DNA of 64,000 bases, taken from the NCBI GenBank assembly GCA_003254905.1, contig QANU01007800.1:648472-712471 (forward strand), written 5' to 3'. Position numbers and translations under genes: made by a program. Origin of the DNA: Nissolia schottii. Its lineage: Eukaryota > Streptophyta > Magnoliopsida > Fabales > Fabaceae. How positions within the stretch are numbered: position 1 is the first letter of the stretch; each line of letters starts with the position of its first letter. Under the pieces are notes generated by a model. That model made no database searches, was not told where the DNA came from, and saw only the letters and a program-made list of their open reading frames with translations. Below, one piece after another: positions 13,687 to 24,932 of this stretch.

Positions 13687-13936
13687 AGAAATAAATATTA
13701 TAAAATAGAGAAATAAATATTACAAAACAGATAAACAAATATTATCAATTACATAAATGAGCAATATTAAACACACGCAAGTTTATGCATGTACAAAAAT
13801 AGAAGAACAAACATTATCAAACACATAAACGAGCAATATTAAATTTATGCATGTCGGTACATACATAAATGTTCGATGATAATGTTTGTTTATCTATTTT
13901 GTAATATTTATTTCTTTATTTTATAATATTTATTTC
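13687..13936. repeat. Inverted repeat (hairpin), MITE-like
   Basis: The arm at about 13687-13746, with two AAATAAATATTA blocks and GATAAACAAATATTATC, is mirrored at about 13875-13935. The loop holds two copies of a GAGCAATATTAAA block. Arms of about 60 bp with few mismatches would fold into a long hairpin. Foldback MITE or fortuitous AT-rich palindrome; no clear target duplication seen. Confidence 0.6.
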
Positions 13937-13940
13937 TCTG

Positions 13941-15000
13941 TATAAATGCACACCTATAAATGCACAAAGGGTGTCAATTTTTTAGACGTAGAAACAGCAT
14001 TTTTAAATTTACGTTATTACAATAACCTTCAACTACATATGCGTGGTCCATACATGGTGTCATGTAATGCTCATATATACGTATGTACAAGTATATGCTT
14101 AAAGAATAATTGGAATACCTTTAGGGCGGTTGAGCATTGAGGGGCTGTAGTAAAAGACAGGTTCTAAAGATCAATAAAGGACAAGGCAAGGAAACTAGGA
14201 GGACGTATTGAGTTCGGAAAGGCATCCCAAGTTACCAAGATTCTTTACAAGAAACTGCAATAGAAGACAATTGGCGAAAGAAAATTTAGGTGGGCCGTCT
14301 GTAAGAGACAAAAATCAGCATCTTTGTAAACCACGTTCTCCCGCAAACCAAACAATGTAATGCAATGAAAATATGTCTACTTTTTGTTACTAAAAATGTT
14401 CAAAAAATTAAAATGTATTGGTATCACTTTAACATGAGACTTTGTGTTAACTCACTACTCATTTATAATTGAATGAAATCTCAAGAATACACGAACATTA
14501 CTAAAATTTCATCTAATAATGAATAAATAATGAATCAAAATAATATTCCATATTTGATAAGTACATATAACATCGCTCTTTTGTTATAAAGTAGTGTTTT
14601 GTTCCTCACTTGAAAAAGAAAGTATGAAAACATTGAGACAATATAAACGTACCTCTAATATTCCTCCTTTAGAAGTATATAAAGTAATTTATAAATTATC
14701 CAAAAATATGATTGGAAGTGACAAAATTAGCTTAAAATTTATTTTTAGAGGACAATTTCAAGGTTTTTTTTTTTGTCCTTTTTTTTTTTCAAACGTATTT
14801 TTGTCTTCCAATATCTTTGTTTATTCTATTCATGACAAAAACCAAACACTTTCTTAAAATTAGTTCATGAATATTGCTTTTTGCATAAAACTCCTATATT
14901 ATAGTTTTAAAACAAGGGAATGATTATCAAAGGTACGCAAACTGTATTTTATATTACGCTATGAAAGGATAAGCAACGAAATTGGTCGGTCTTTTACACC
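13941..15000. other. Intergenic DNA upstream of PSY
   Basis: AT-rich, without a supported gene. It includes the distal promoter region of the PSY gene and poly-T runs near 14765-14790. No element ends were found. Confidence 0.4.
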
Positions 15001-15004
15001 CAAC

Positions 15005-15012
15005 TATATAAG
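15005..15012 (+). promoter_or_regulatory. Probable TATA box of PSY
   Basis: TATATAAG lies 182 bp upstream of the chosen ATG at 15194, in the normal range for a plant promoter with a short 5' leader. Placement is by motif only. Confidence 0.45.
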
Positions 15013-15193
15013 CATATAGATGATGGTGTATACAATATACATGCAGGGTGCAAATATATTATATAGTTGATAGCTTCCTCCACAATCCAAAATCACTAGG
15101 TGGTAGCTAGGTAAATGCACTACTAAGCTAGGCCACTACTTTGGTAAGTAGCCGCTTCCAATTCATCTTTTAAAAAGTGAAAAATAGTGAGAT

Positions 15194-15524
15194 ATGAGCA
15201 TGTCATTTCCTCTTACGCCAAAGGCTTCCATAATTGAGAGCAATTGGAAGCCATTCGCTGCCATAAGGTCGGAAGTTATAACCGTCGCTACCACCAAACA
15301 AAGAACAGCGATGACCAAGTTTCCCCAGTTGTCAAAACAAGTTCCTCTTGCTGATTATTTGCAGCATGTGCAAGAGGTTGTTGAGAGGCAGTGTCAGACT
15401 TCTACTTTTGTCAATGCTGTGAGTCCTTGTAGAAACAAGCCACGGTTCGATCCCTGTTTTCTGAAGGATGCATATGAAATGTGCAGGAAGATTTGTGCGG
15501 AATATGCCAAGACCTTCTATCTAG
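15194..15524 (+). CDS. PSY: PSY exon 1
   Basis: Encodes the transit-peptide-like N-terminus and the start of the synthase domain, ending KTFYL and one base of a Gly codon before GTACAA. The ATG is the first in frame and is followed at once by a second Met codon (MSMSF). The region [20 protein letters not shown] is typical of PSY exon 1. Confidence 0.85.
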
Positions 15525-18500
15525 GTACAATAACATGATTATATATTTTTCATTTGGGCCCCAGTTTCTTAATTGACTTTTATGTTCAAAAATACTACAT
15601 GTACATCCAATTCATACACTCATATATGCACTATTAATAATGCACAAACTTTATTCTCACGAGTGCACAAACATTACAAACTTGTAAATGATATTCTCAA
15701 CTATACTTAATTAAGTGCACAAACATTACATGAGTTAAAACACAAACTTTATGTATATAAGTACGAGATGTATGTATGGTGTATGGTTTTGGTCTACGTG
15801 TAGCAGAACTCTTTATGTTTGACCTGTATTTTTTTCGTGATTCACCCATTCACACCCATACCTTATCTCAAACTTTCAACATAGATATGGCTTCCTTTTT
15901 TGTTTTCATTCTTTCTATTCTTTTACCCATCTTGTTATGATATTGGCTTCTTCCATCTAGACANTTTACCCATCTTGTAATGATATTGGCTTCTTCCATC
16001 TAGACATGAGGAAGCACCGGTAAGCCGTGCAGATCAAATGATAGTAGACGAAGACCTAGAAAAATTATAGATAAAATTATTAGAAAAGATTTACATGTTA
16101 ATGGTTTGAATGCGGGCATGGTCTATGGCAAAAAATTATGATGTCACCTGATCCATGTAACCCACTCCACGTAATGAGACAAGGCTTTGTTGTGGTGGTT
16201 GTTTTATTGGCTTCTTCCGTCCTTTGGAAAGTATAACTAAGATCATCTTTGTTCTTTTAAGCAGGAACTTTGCTTATGACAGAAGAAAGACAAAAGGCTA
16301 TATGGGCAATTTATGGTAAGCACTTAATTACATGACGATTTTGTATTGTAATTTGAGTCATAATTAACAAATGGAAACCTTCATCGAATTGCGCCTTCGC
16401 TGCAGTTTGGTGCAGGAGGACGGATGAATTGGTGGATGGTCCTAATGCAGACCACATGAGCTCTGTTGTTCTTGATAGGTGGGAAGAGAGATTGCATGAC
16501 ATTTTCAACGGACGACCCTATGATATGCTTGATGCTGCTTTTACTGATACAGTCTCCATGTTTCCCTTGGATATTAAGGTGATTACTAATTTTAATATGT
16601 TTGGGAAAAATTCACACTTAGTAACGTCGCAACATAATTTTTAGCTAAATGGTTTAGCCAGAAGTGAAAAAAAAAAGTTGATTTCCCATTCCAGTGTCGA
16701 AAACCATACACCAACCACACGCAAAGTGCTTGTTTCGATGGCAACAATTATCACTTTTGCTTATGAAAAAATTGATCCGAGAAAAAAATGGATTTTGTTT
16801 AGTTTAAACATCTTTTTCAAACGTAAATCAATTCTTTTAAAATTAATTGTTTCGAAATCAATTCTCTAAACTCCAACTATTTCAAAAGTAATTCAACTAA
16901 AATCTAAACTAAACAGAGCAGAAAGTACTTGCTAACAAAATGGATTCATTCAGCGCCAGTTTCTGGATCACCACGCACAACTAATTAACTATAATTAAGG
17001 AATTACCGCTGGGTTTACCCCATGGTGAAAAAGTCCTAAAACCGTTCGCTTTTCATTACAGCCTTTCAGGGACATGATAGAGGGTATGAGAATGGACTTA
17101 TCATACTGCTATCCTCTTGACTATTCCTTGTTTCCATCAATTACACTCTTTTCTTGAAGTTTGGCATCGCACGCTTCTCTCCCTCTCTCTCTCTATCTAT
17201 CTATATATATATATTCATCCTTCAAAGTTCAAAGTATACATACACATAACTATACCCGAGAACCACCTACTGCATTTCTTTCATCTTTCTTCTTTATTAC
17301 ATCCTCAATTATATGCTGTTTGTCCCCTACTTACCATTACTATCCTTCTTGTCCTCTCTCTTTTGAAAGGAAAAGAAAAAACCAAAGAAAAACTTTGATT
17401 GGCCGTGAGATGTGGCAAAACAACAATTTATAATGAAATGTTAATTTAACAATGGACAATTAATGCGAAGTCTATGTTATTCTAATTTATCTTTGAGTCT
17501 TTCAACTTTCTTCTATTGTTCAATTAACATGAAAAATGAAAAATGGTTTAGCGAATAGGTTGAATATAAAAAATGTTTGAAAAATCTAACTTATTGACCT
17601 ACAAACTCAAACGATATTGATATATATATATATATATATATTTTGTCCCTAAAAATATCATGTGCAATCATATGAGTAGGTAGGTAATTTGTATATTGAT
17701 TTATTAGGTCTCTTAGATATTGGTCGTTGAACGTTGATAGTATATTGTAATTGTAAGAGGTAAACATGTTGTATATCCATTATTTACCGTATGTGACATC
17801 ACTGGTTGGTTATCTATTTAATTTTCTAAAATATTTTTTACTAATAAAATGTTATATATATATNNNNNNNNNNNNNNNNNNNNNNNNNNNNNNNNNNNNN
17901 NNNNNNNNNNNNNNNNNNNNNNNNNNNNNNNNNNNNNNNNNNNNNNNNNNNNNNNNNNNNNNNNNNNNNNNNNNNNNNNNNNNNNNNNNNNNNNNNNNNN
18001 NNNNNNNNNNNNNNNNNNNNNNNNNNNNNNNNNNNNNNNNNNNNNNNNNNNNNNNNNNNNNNNNNNNNNNNNNNNNNNNNNNNNNNNNNNNNNNNNNNNN
18101 NNNNNNTAAGAGGTAGAGTCTACCTTCCCCAAGAAGAACTGGCACAGTTCGGATTGTGTGACGAGGATGTCTTCTCTAGAAAGGTCACCGAGAGATGGAG
18201 AGAGTTTATGAAACAACAGATTACAATGGCAAGGTTCTACTTCAACTTGTCAGAAGAAGGAGCTTCTCAGCTTCATAAGGCCAGCCGTTGGCCGGTACGT
18301 ATGAAATAATATTGGCTGACTGAACACATTTTTTTTCATCCAAATTGAATTGATGATTAGTTCCCCAATTTGCAAGTTGGAGCGTAACAGAACCAACATT
18401 GGCTTAGGATGTTCAATTGTTCATGTATAGATGAAAACCATCTCTCCCATATCTTGTCGCCATCATTGTTCCGTCAACCACTTCTTCCCACGTGCAACAT

Positions 18501-18946
18501 AAATTAGTGACTTCGTATGATGACAAATCCTATATGACTAAAAACAGTCTCGACGTCTTTGCTTGGTTCCCACTACTGTCATCTTTTGACGGAAACCAAT
18601 CCTATGGGAATATTCTCAAACACTTGTATGGGACGATACTTTCAACCAAGATTTGAATCGTAACTCACCATGTTGTGGTGAACTCATACTGCTAGACTAA
18701 AATTTAGTTGACAAAAATAGAGAGTTTGATTGTTCTTCTAAATAAGAGCATGTTTGACACGCTAGATATGAAAAAGGGGCATAGATAGGATAAGGACCAA
18801 AAGGATAAAGACGGATAGAAAAAGACCTGATTAAATTTTAATATAAGATTTGAGATGAGATAGAATAAGAGCTAATAGGATAAGTATATATTTTTTTTAA
18901 TTTTAATTATGATTATAATTTTATTATTATGATTAATATTATTATT

Positions 18947-19016
<70 letters not shown>

Positions 19017-22000
19017 ACTCTTATCAAGTCTAATCTCACCCTCATAGGTTAGATTAACTTATCCATTAAAGTGATAGATTAAAAGTCTTTAATTGATTAA
19101 TTTATCCAATCCAATGTGCGTACCAAACACTGGATAAAGTAATAGTAGACTAAATAAGTTTATCTAAAATGGTTTAATCCGTTGTGTCATACAGCTCTAA
19201 AAAGATAAGTCGTACGTTCAAAGGACATGCTATGAAACAAAAAAGTTATTTATAGGAAAATGTTAGGTGAACAACACTTTTGGATAACACTTAGATGGAC
19301 AACAAAAGAAGACAAAAAAATGACAAAAAAAATGTGAGACCCATTAGCTTTTCCTCTATTATAGAACACATCATCTTTTTGTTGTTATTCATTTTGTTGT
19401 TGTCTAAGTGTTGTTCACCTAACATTTTTCTTTTTTATGTTTTCAACGAAGTCTTAAGCTTATGGATGAAATGTTTCGTGACAAATTCGTTGATTAGCTT
19501 GATCATTCTTTAAAATATAAGTTAAGAGATTTCCTAAACACTCTTAACATAATTCCAACTCCAATTACTGTTTAATCCCCACTTTAAGAAAAGCCATTAA
19601 CAAATGAATCATCACGACCTCTCACCAAAGTCTAACTTTGGTTCAAAGCACATCAATCAACAAGCTCAAGAAGAAAGTGCTAAGAAGCCTCCATAATCTG
19701 ATGGCTTGTACCACAAGTAATTAGTTTTGGTGACCTGTACCACAAAAAGCTAGTATATAAGCTTAGTTATTGTGTAATTAGTTAGACTCAAGTTTTAGTT
19801 TCTACTGATTCACTAATCAATCAACACTACAAGAAAATAGCTCATTATCGTCGACATTACCGTCGGTGTTACCGTTGGTTTTTTACGCTACCGTCGGCAT
19901 TACTGTCGGACGCGGACACACGGTAAAGTGGTCGATGGTAATCATTTTTCCATCGAAAAATGAAACCGACGGTAATTACCGTCGGTATAAACCGACGTAA
20001 ACCGGTTCACATTTGACTACATTTGAACCGGTTTACCATCGGTTCAAGTCGACGGTAATATAATAATATTTTATTCGTATTCGTTACCGTGGGATATATC
20101 CGACGGTAATAATTAAATATTTTTAAAAAATAAAATTGTTTATAATTTTGTATTATTTGTTTTAATAAATGACTATAATCATATCAATTAAAAATTTCAT
20201 TTAATTTTTGTAATTTATAAATATATTAAAATTTATATTTAATAACTAATTAAATATTTATATGTTATGTGGTGGACACCATATATTCCGTTTATGGTTG
20301 GTAGAATTTAAAGATGGACGGTGCACATGTGAAAAATATAGTTTCTTAGGTAAAAGACAAATAAGTAATAGGAGACAGATATCTCACTAGTGGCTCAAAT
20401 TCGGGCTTCTGCAACAATAGTTTCTCAAATAAACCTACACACTCCTCCTATATTGTAGCACTCTAGCTAGCTAGCTTACGCTTAAGTCGTAAACCATGCT
20501 TTACTAGGTTGTTATCTACTTGGTTAGAATGCTTATAGTCCTTTGCCCTTCAACCGAGCATATGCAATATTAATACAAACAACATTTTAACCTATTTTGC
20601 TTACATACCCGAATTAGCTAGGTGAATGTTTCACATGCGCACAATTCCAGCAAGATAATTTATACTCAAGTTCTCTTCATCAATTTCTCCTTCGAATCAG
20701 CCATACACAAGCATCACCAGCACAAACTTATCCGAACACATACAAAGGGTGCTAAGGTCCAGATTACCCACTAACTCCAACATTCTCTTTTTTAAGACAT
20801 CACATACATTTTATCCGAACAGCACTCCTATATATACTAGCACACACAACACCTTAACAAGCTATATTTCCATATACCAATTTATTTAAATGAGCAAAAT
20901 AGCATATTAGATAATCCCATACTCCAAATTAATTAGGCAATTTACATAACACATACAATTATCCTAACAGCTTTCTATCATGTTGCATTTTCACATATCA
21001 CTTTAGCTAGATAATTAAAGAACACCTGCAACAGCTCCAAATATCATTATAACATATTTTAGTCATACTTAATTTAGCTAGATGATTAAAGAACACATGC
21101 AGCAGCTCCAATTAGCATTATAACATAATTTAGTCACGTTTCATTTGGCTAGAACTTTATCTACTCATGCAACAGCCACAAATACCAATTTAGTTTGAAT
21201 TATGCGAAATCTTCTCATGAGCACAAAATTCCATTTAATAGCAAACAACACTTAAATCATTCTAACATTTTCTTACTTCAAAAACAGCAGATGCACTAAA
21301 ATTCTCTAAATTTTCTCATGAGCACAAAATTCCAATTAATAGTAAACAACACTTTACTATAATTTATTTTGAATCACATAATCATAATTCATTTTGAATA
21401 ACATTTTCTCATAATTTAATTTAAATGATCATAACAACACTTTACTATAATTTATTTTGAATCACATAATCATAATTCATTTTCTTAGCTTGACAATTTT
21501 ATAGTTGCACCTACAGCCCACCCAACAACCTTAGAAGGTAGTTATATTACATTTTGCATAATTCAGATCCTTTCTAAATTTTTCCACTCTCAGCCGAACA
21601 CACTAACACTGGACTCATACCACCTGTTTCCAATTTACAAGATCTTATGAAACATATTTAACATACAACATATAGGATATGGATTTGGTAACAAGTTCCC
21701 TTATCTGAAATTTTTCAAGCATACATTTGAACGGTCAATCCATACTAAGCCCTTATCACATCACCTAAATTATAAAATTTTCTTGTTATGCATTTATCAA
21801 TTAATAGCACTTAGAACCCGATTCTATTTACCCTCCTTATAGCTAGAAATGGAAAAATAATATAAAAATCAATCACACTTCATCTAGACCAACACATATT
21901 TATTACAATTCATAGTTTGTCAGTTACTCAAGATGCCTAAAATGTATAGGGGAAGTAGCACCAGTATGATTTAGTTGCAATATAGCTTAGGTTCACACAA

Positions 22001-24932
22001 ATTTAAAAGTTGTTAAAACTTAAAAGTCTGGTGTTTGTTAACATTTAACTATATTCTGTTCTGTTAATAAAACTAGCATCAACATCTTTACTTTTAGAAC
22101 AAAGGAAGATTTAGATCAAATTAAGTAAATACAACACAATGAGTGACCCTCTAAGTTCAAGTACAATTCCAATTACAACGGTAAAGTGGTCGACGCCCTC
22201 AAAATATTCTGGCTTTATCACTCCTCGGTTCTCATAATATCTATCGTACATCCAAAATATTACCGCGGGAATCATTTTTTTCCAGAAATCCTATGTGCAT
22301 GTTACACAAATTATGGACATGAACTTAATAATTTTAATAACTTAACTGAATGCATTACGAATTAATTCCACACAAATATTTGTCAAACCGTTCTACAACA
22401 TAGGCCCTCCAATCTCCGCAAACAACACATAATCACCGTTGCCAGCACATCAATTCAAACAATGTCGGAAAGTAACGCTAAGCGTTCCTTCCCCCAGTCC
22501 AGCCATACAACTCCAATCCTACAAATCTATCCTAATAAAATAAGTCTCTATCCTAGTACCAATAAAGTTTAAGACATACCTAATTGCCGTTGATAATTGT
22601 TTGATCAATCCTTGACACAATCCTTAACTCCTTAGATCCTCAGCTCATTACAAATTAAGTGGTGGTGACACATCCTTAGCATAAGTCATGGCAACCAAAA
22701 GAAATGAAATGTTAAATAAACATAGACAATGTTATGAAATTAACATATATTTTGTGGGGTGCAAAGGAAAGAACAGAAGCAAGGAATATGTGGCTTTAGT
22801 GGTGGCGGCGCGGTGGTGTGAAAAAAAGAAAACAATAGCTACCCACAATGCAAGACAACATACCTGTAGCACGGTGGTGGAGCGGTGGTGGCACGGTGGT
22901 GGCGCGGTGGTGGCATGGTGGTGTTATGGTGGTGAGTGGGGAAGGAGAGAAGGGAAGAGAAAGGAGAAAGAAGTTGCAGTAATGAGAAGAAGAGAAAGGA
23001 AATTAGCTTAAGTATTTTTCTGAAGGATTACCGTCGGATAAATCCGACGGTAACCAATGAATTCTAACGGTAATAATATAAAATAAAACGCATCGTTTTA
23101 TTAAACACATTACCGTCGGTAATTACCGACGGTAACTTGCTTCCCAAAAATGATGCATTTTTATTCATAAAGTTACCGACAGATCTAAGCAACACCAACG
23201 GTAACCCAATTACATGGTGCCAACATTTTGGAGCCAAAATGAAAATTTTTAAATAAAATTTTTACTGTTGGTAATATCCGACGGTAAAGGAGGCTATTAC
23301 TCACGGTAATGGACATATTGCTTGTGTTTTTCCGCGAACCGATTACCGTCGGTAAAGTGGTAAATGCCGACGTTAATACCGTCGAAAAATAACCGACGGT
23401 AATTTTGGGACGGTAATAGTCATATTTCTAGTAGTGCAATCCACCTGAAATCAAACTCAGAATTNAATTAGACTCAAGTTTTAGTTTCTACTGATTCACT
23501 CATCAATCAATCCACCTGAAATCAAACTCAGAATTCATCAATGTTTTTCAGTTTCTGTTCTTCAGTCTTTTCCCTGTTCCTCATTCTCTGCATTCTTATC
23601 CATCAATGGCTTCTACAAGCTATCACATGCCATTTTATGACAACCCAAGCTTCCACCTGATGCTAAAATTCTCGAAACCATCCTTCAAACTCGGCAACCC
23701 ATGAGATTAATCAATTCCTCTTTTACGTAGGAATGGACCCAAACAAAGTGAATAGTAGGGATCGAAACTAAGGAGTTTTATATAAAAATATATTATGACG
23801 TATTTATCAAAAAATATATTATATACATGTAGTATAATTTTTTGGTATTAGTTATTCTAGGTTTTACCCTCCTCGCTTGATTTTTTTTATTTTTCAACAA
23901 TTTTTAAAGTAAAACTCATCAAACTTTACTATCATTTGATGAATTTTACTTTAAAAGTTGTTGAAGTTGGAGAAATTGAGTAGCATGTGGAATTGTATAA
24001 ACTTAAGAGAGTGTCAAAGACGATTCTCTAAATCATAAAAATAGTCAATAAAAGAATTTTTCTTAATCAAAATTTTCAGCGATCTTTATCTTAATACTTA
24101 TTAAAAGATAACTAACAAGAAATTAACTTTTCATCTTATTGATGAGATAATTCTTTTACAATATTCTTGTTGAAAAAAAAGTTTTTGGTCGTAGTAGTCA
24201 AAACAAAAATAGTCCATATAAAAGAAAAATCAAACTATCAATTAAAGAATAAAACTTGTCATTTGTGGATAAGCTATTCATTTCATAGTGATTAACATTA
24301 AGTTGATGCTAAACTTGTTTTTTAATGTACAATAAAAAGATAAACATAAAAGTTTAAAAGTAGATATATAAAAAGTATGTTGTAATACAACATAAGTGAA
24401 AAAAAGGTAAAAAAAGTTAAAAAAAACTGAGACTTAAACTCGGTACAATAGCAATTTATCAATGTTAATTAACTAAGATTGTTGATACTATATAATCTTT
24501 TATGCACACAATATATCTATATATAATTCTTTTTTTTAGAAAACTTGTGGTGGGGGGGGAGGGGAATGGCCATGCTCGCCCCCTTAGGTCCGTCCCTGCT
24601 CACATATAATGAAGCAAATATTGTATACCATGCAAACCGTTGTCGCTCTTATAGAAATTCAGTCAATTAAAAATGGTATGGTATTAATACACCATGTCAT
24701 AGGTCATTTGCAGAGTTTAATACTTTGTTTTATGTACTATTTGCAGGCTTGGTCCTCATTAATATTGTATCGTAAGATCTTGGATGCAATTGAAGACAAC
24801 GATTACGACAATTTGACAAAACGAGCCTACGTAGGACGAACTAAGAAGCTTCTGGTGTTGCCGCTATCTTTCACTAGATCTCTCTCAAGTCCGAACAAGA
24901 AATTTGATCCTTCGCTACTGAGGCTTATCTAG
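15194..24932 (+). CDS. PSY: Phytoene synthase, divergent paralog, incomplete in this assembly
   Basis: Phytoene synthase joins two geranylgeranyl diphosphates into phytoene in plastids, the first committed carotenoid step. Exon pieces: 15194-15524, 16265-16315, 16406-16578, 17062-about 17100, about 18107-18294 and 24747-24932. The first five introns are GT-AG where both ends are visible, and the 51-bp exon 2 and 173-bp exon 3 fit my memory of plant PSY structure. The first Asp-rich motif, DELVD, is in exon 3. The part with the second motif (DVGED in the family) is not seen: either it lies in the N run 17864-18106 or exon 4 is damaged. The N-terminus of about 50 residues is Ser/Thr/Lys-rich, like a short transit peptide. 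Exon 5 departs from usual PSY at many sites ([16 protein letters not shown]), suggesting a diverged clade such as the root/mycorrhiza-linked PSY3, which I cannot confirm. Functionality is uncertain. Confidence 0.85.
15587..15810. mobile_element. 224-bp MITE in PSY intron 1 (family E, MULE-like)
   Basis: Imperfect terminal inverted repeats: CTACATGTACATCC at the left and the reverse complement of CTACACGTAGACC at the right. It is flanked by TTTTATGTT (15578-15586) and CTTTATGTT (15811-15819), a 9-bp duplication with one mismatch. Inside are repeated TGCACAAAC motifs, the same word (as GTTTGTGCA) that fills the large element at 25351-30810. Confidence 0.7.
15922..16005. other. Assembly join: 41-42 bp repeated on both sides of one N (15964)
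   Basis: TTTACCCATCTTG... to ...CCATCTAGACA is present at 15922-15963 and again at 15965-16005 with one base changed. This looks like two contig ends that overlap but were joined with an N, not a biological duplication. Confidence 0.75.
16265..16315 (+). CDS. PSY: PSY exon 2 (51 bp)
   Basis: Bounded by GCAG and GTAAGC. Encodes [17 protein letters not shown] together with split codons, a strongly conserved PSY segment. Confidence 0.88.
16406..16578 (+). CDS. PSY: PSY exon 3 (173 bp)
   Basis: Bounded by TGCAG and GTGATT. Encodes [14 protein letters not shown], containing the first Mg-diphosphate-binding Asp-rich motif, then a helical segment ending FPLDIK. Confidence 0.9.
17062..17100 (+). 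CDS. PSY: PSY exon 4, 5' piece only
   Basis: After a TTACAG acceptor it encodes [13 protein letters not shown], a perfect match to the conserved PSY segment. Then similarity stops: the frame runs into unrelated residues and closes without a donor site at the expected place. The family normally continues for several tens more residues, including NILRDVGED. Truncation, an inserted sequence that hides the rest, or misassembly near the N run are all possible. Confidence 0.75.
17181..17214. repeat. Compound microsatellite (CT)n(CTAT)n(TA)n
   Basis: CTCTCTCTCT, then CTATCTATCTA, then TATATATA, inside PSY non-coding sequence. Confidence 0.85.
17620..17641. repeat. (TA)n microsatellite
   Basis: About eleven TA dinucleotides in a PSY intron. 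Confidence 0.85.
17864..18106. other. Sequence gap, 243 N
   Basis: A run of Ns inside the PSY gene between the exon 4 piece and exon 5. Its real length is unknown. It could hold the missing exon sequence and the 5' edge of exon 5. Confidence 0.98.
18107..18294 (+). CDS. PSY: PSY exon 5, left edge in the gap
   Basis: From the gap edge it encodes [15 protein letters not shown] through HKASRWP without a stop, ending on a complete codon before GTACGT (phase 0). The start is hidden by Ns, and the first bases beside the Ns do not give the expected Arg codon, so the edge may be unreliable. Confidence 0.85.
18746..19197. mobile_element. PIF/Harbinger-like MITE in the last PSY intron
   Basis: Ends GAGCATGTTTGACAC and (reverse complement of the right end) GAGCTGTATGACAC, flanked by TAA on both sides (18743-18745 and 19198-19200), the target size of PIF/Harbinger. 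Length 452 bp, no coding capacity; a long (ATT)n run lies inside. Confidence 0.7.
18949..19014. repeat. (ATT)n microsatellite
   Basis: About 22 ATT/TTA units without interruption, inside the PIF/Harbinger-like MITE. Confidence 0.92.
19256..19430. mobile_element. Short MITE with ~23-bp terminal inverted repeats
   Basis: AAATGTTAGGTGAACAACAC near the left end is repeated exactly in reverse complement at the right end, about 175 bp overall. Both ends sit in T-rich sequence and I cannot fix the target duplication, so the superfamily is open. The open frame that runs across it is incidental. Confidence 0.75.
19825..23436 (+). mobile_element. Complete non-autonomous CACTA element in the last PSY intron
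   Basis: It starts CACTACAAGAAAA and ends TTTCTAGTAGTG, and is flanked by CAA on both sides (19822-19824 and 23437-23439), the 3-bp duplication expected of CACTA. Subterminal ACCGTCGG/CCGACGGT repeats fill about 19850-20115 and 23025-23415, many paired as small palindromes; in En/Spm-type elements such repeats bind the element's own protein. The 3.6-kb body is AT-rich, with degenerate direct repeats (about 21020-21180 and 21215-21480) and a GGTGG-rich stretch (22795-22945). No transposase is seen, so it depends on another copy. It lies in the PSY sense orientation by family alignment with 7373-9110. Confidence 0.88.
23437..23540. other. Assembly join at one N (23465) with the CACTA-empty site beside it
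   Basis: Left of the N is the right flank of the CACTA (CAATCCACCTGAAATC to CAGAATT). Right of the N the sequence restarts with TTAGACTCAAGTTTTAG, the left flank also found at about 19785, and runs through ATCAATCAATCCACCTG without the CACTA. So the second copy is the pre-insertion version of the same site, with one base difference. Confidence 0.8.
23541..24746. other. Rest of the last PSY intron
   Basis: AT-rich intron sequence up to the TTTGCAG acceptor at 24746. A G-rich GGTGGGGGGGGAGGGG run lies near 24549. I see no gene or clear element ends. Confidence 0.4.
24747..24932 (+). CDS. PSY: PSY last exon
   Basis: After TTTGCAG it encodes [19 protein letters not shown], then [17 protein letters not shown] and a short tail ending in TAG. 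This is the canonical PSY C-terminal exon. It is separated from exon 5 by a 6.4-kb intron swollen by transposons. The first residue is Ala where the family usually has Val. Confidence 0.88.
   Translation, partial: AWSSLILYRKILDAIEDNDYDNLTKRAYVGRTKKLLVLPLSFTRSLSSPNKKFDPSLLRLI

Noticed and set aside
17766-18216. Open frames on both strands across the N run
   Set aside because: They are made almost only of undefined codons from the gap.
19295-19513. 72-residue open frame in the last PSY intron
   Set aside because: It runs through a MITE with inverted ends and has no recognisable domain.
22688-23011. 107-residue open frame inside the CACTA element
   Set aside because: It translates the GGTGG-rich and purine-rich stretch also present, untranslated, at 8240-8395; low-complexity and not transposase-like.
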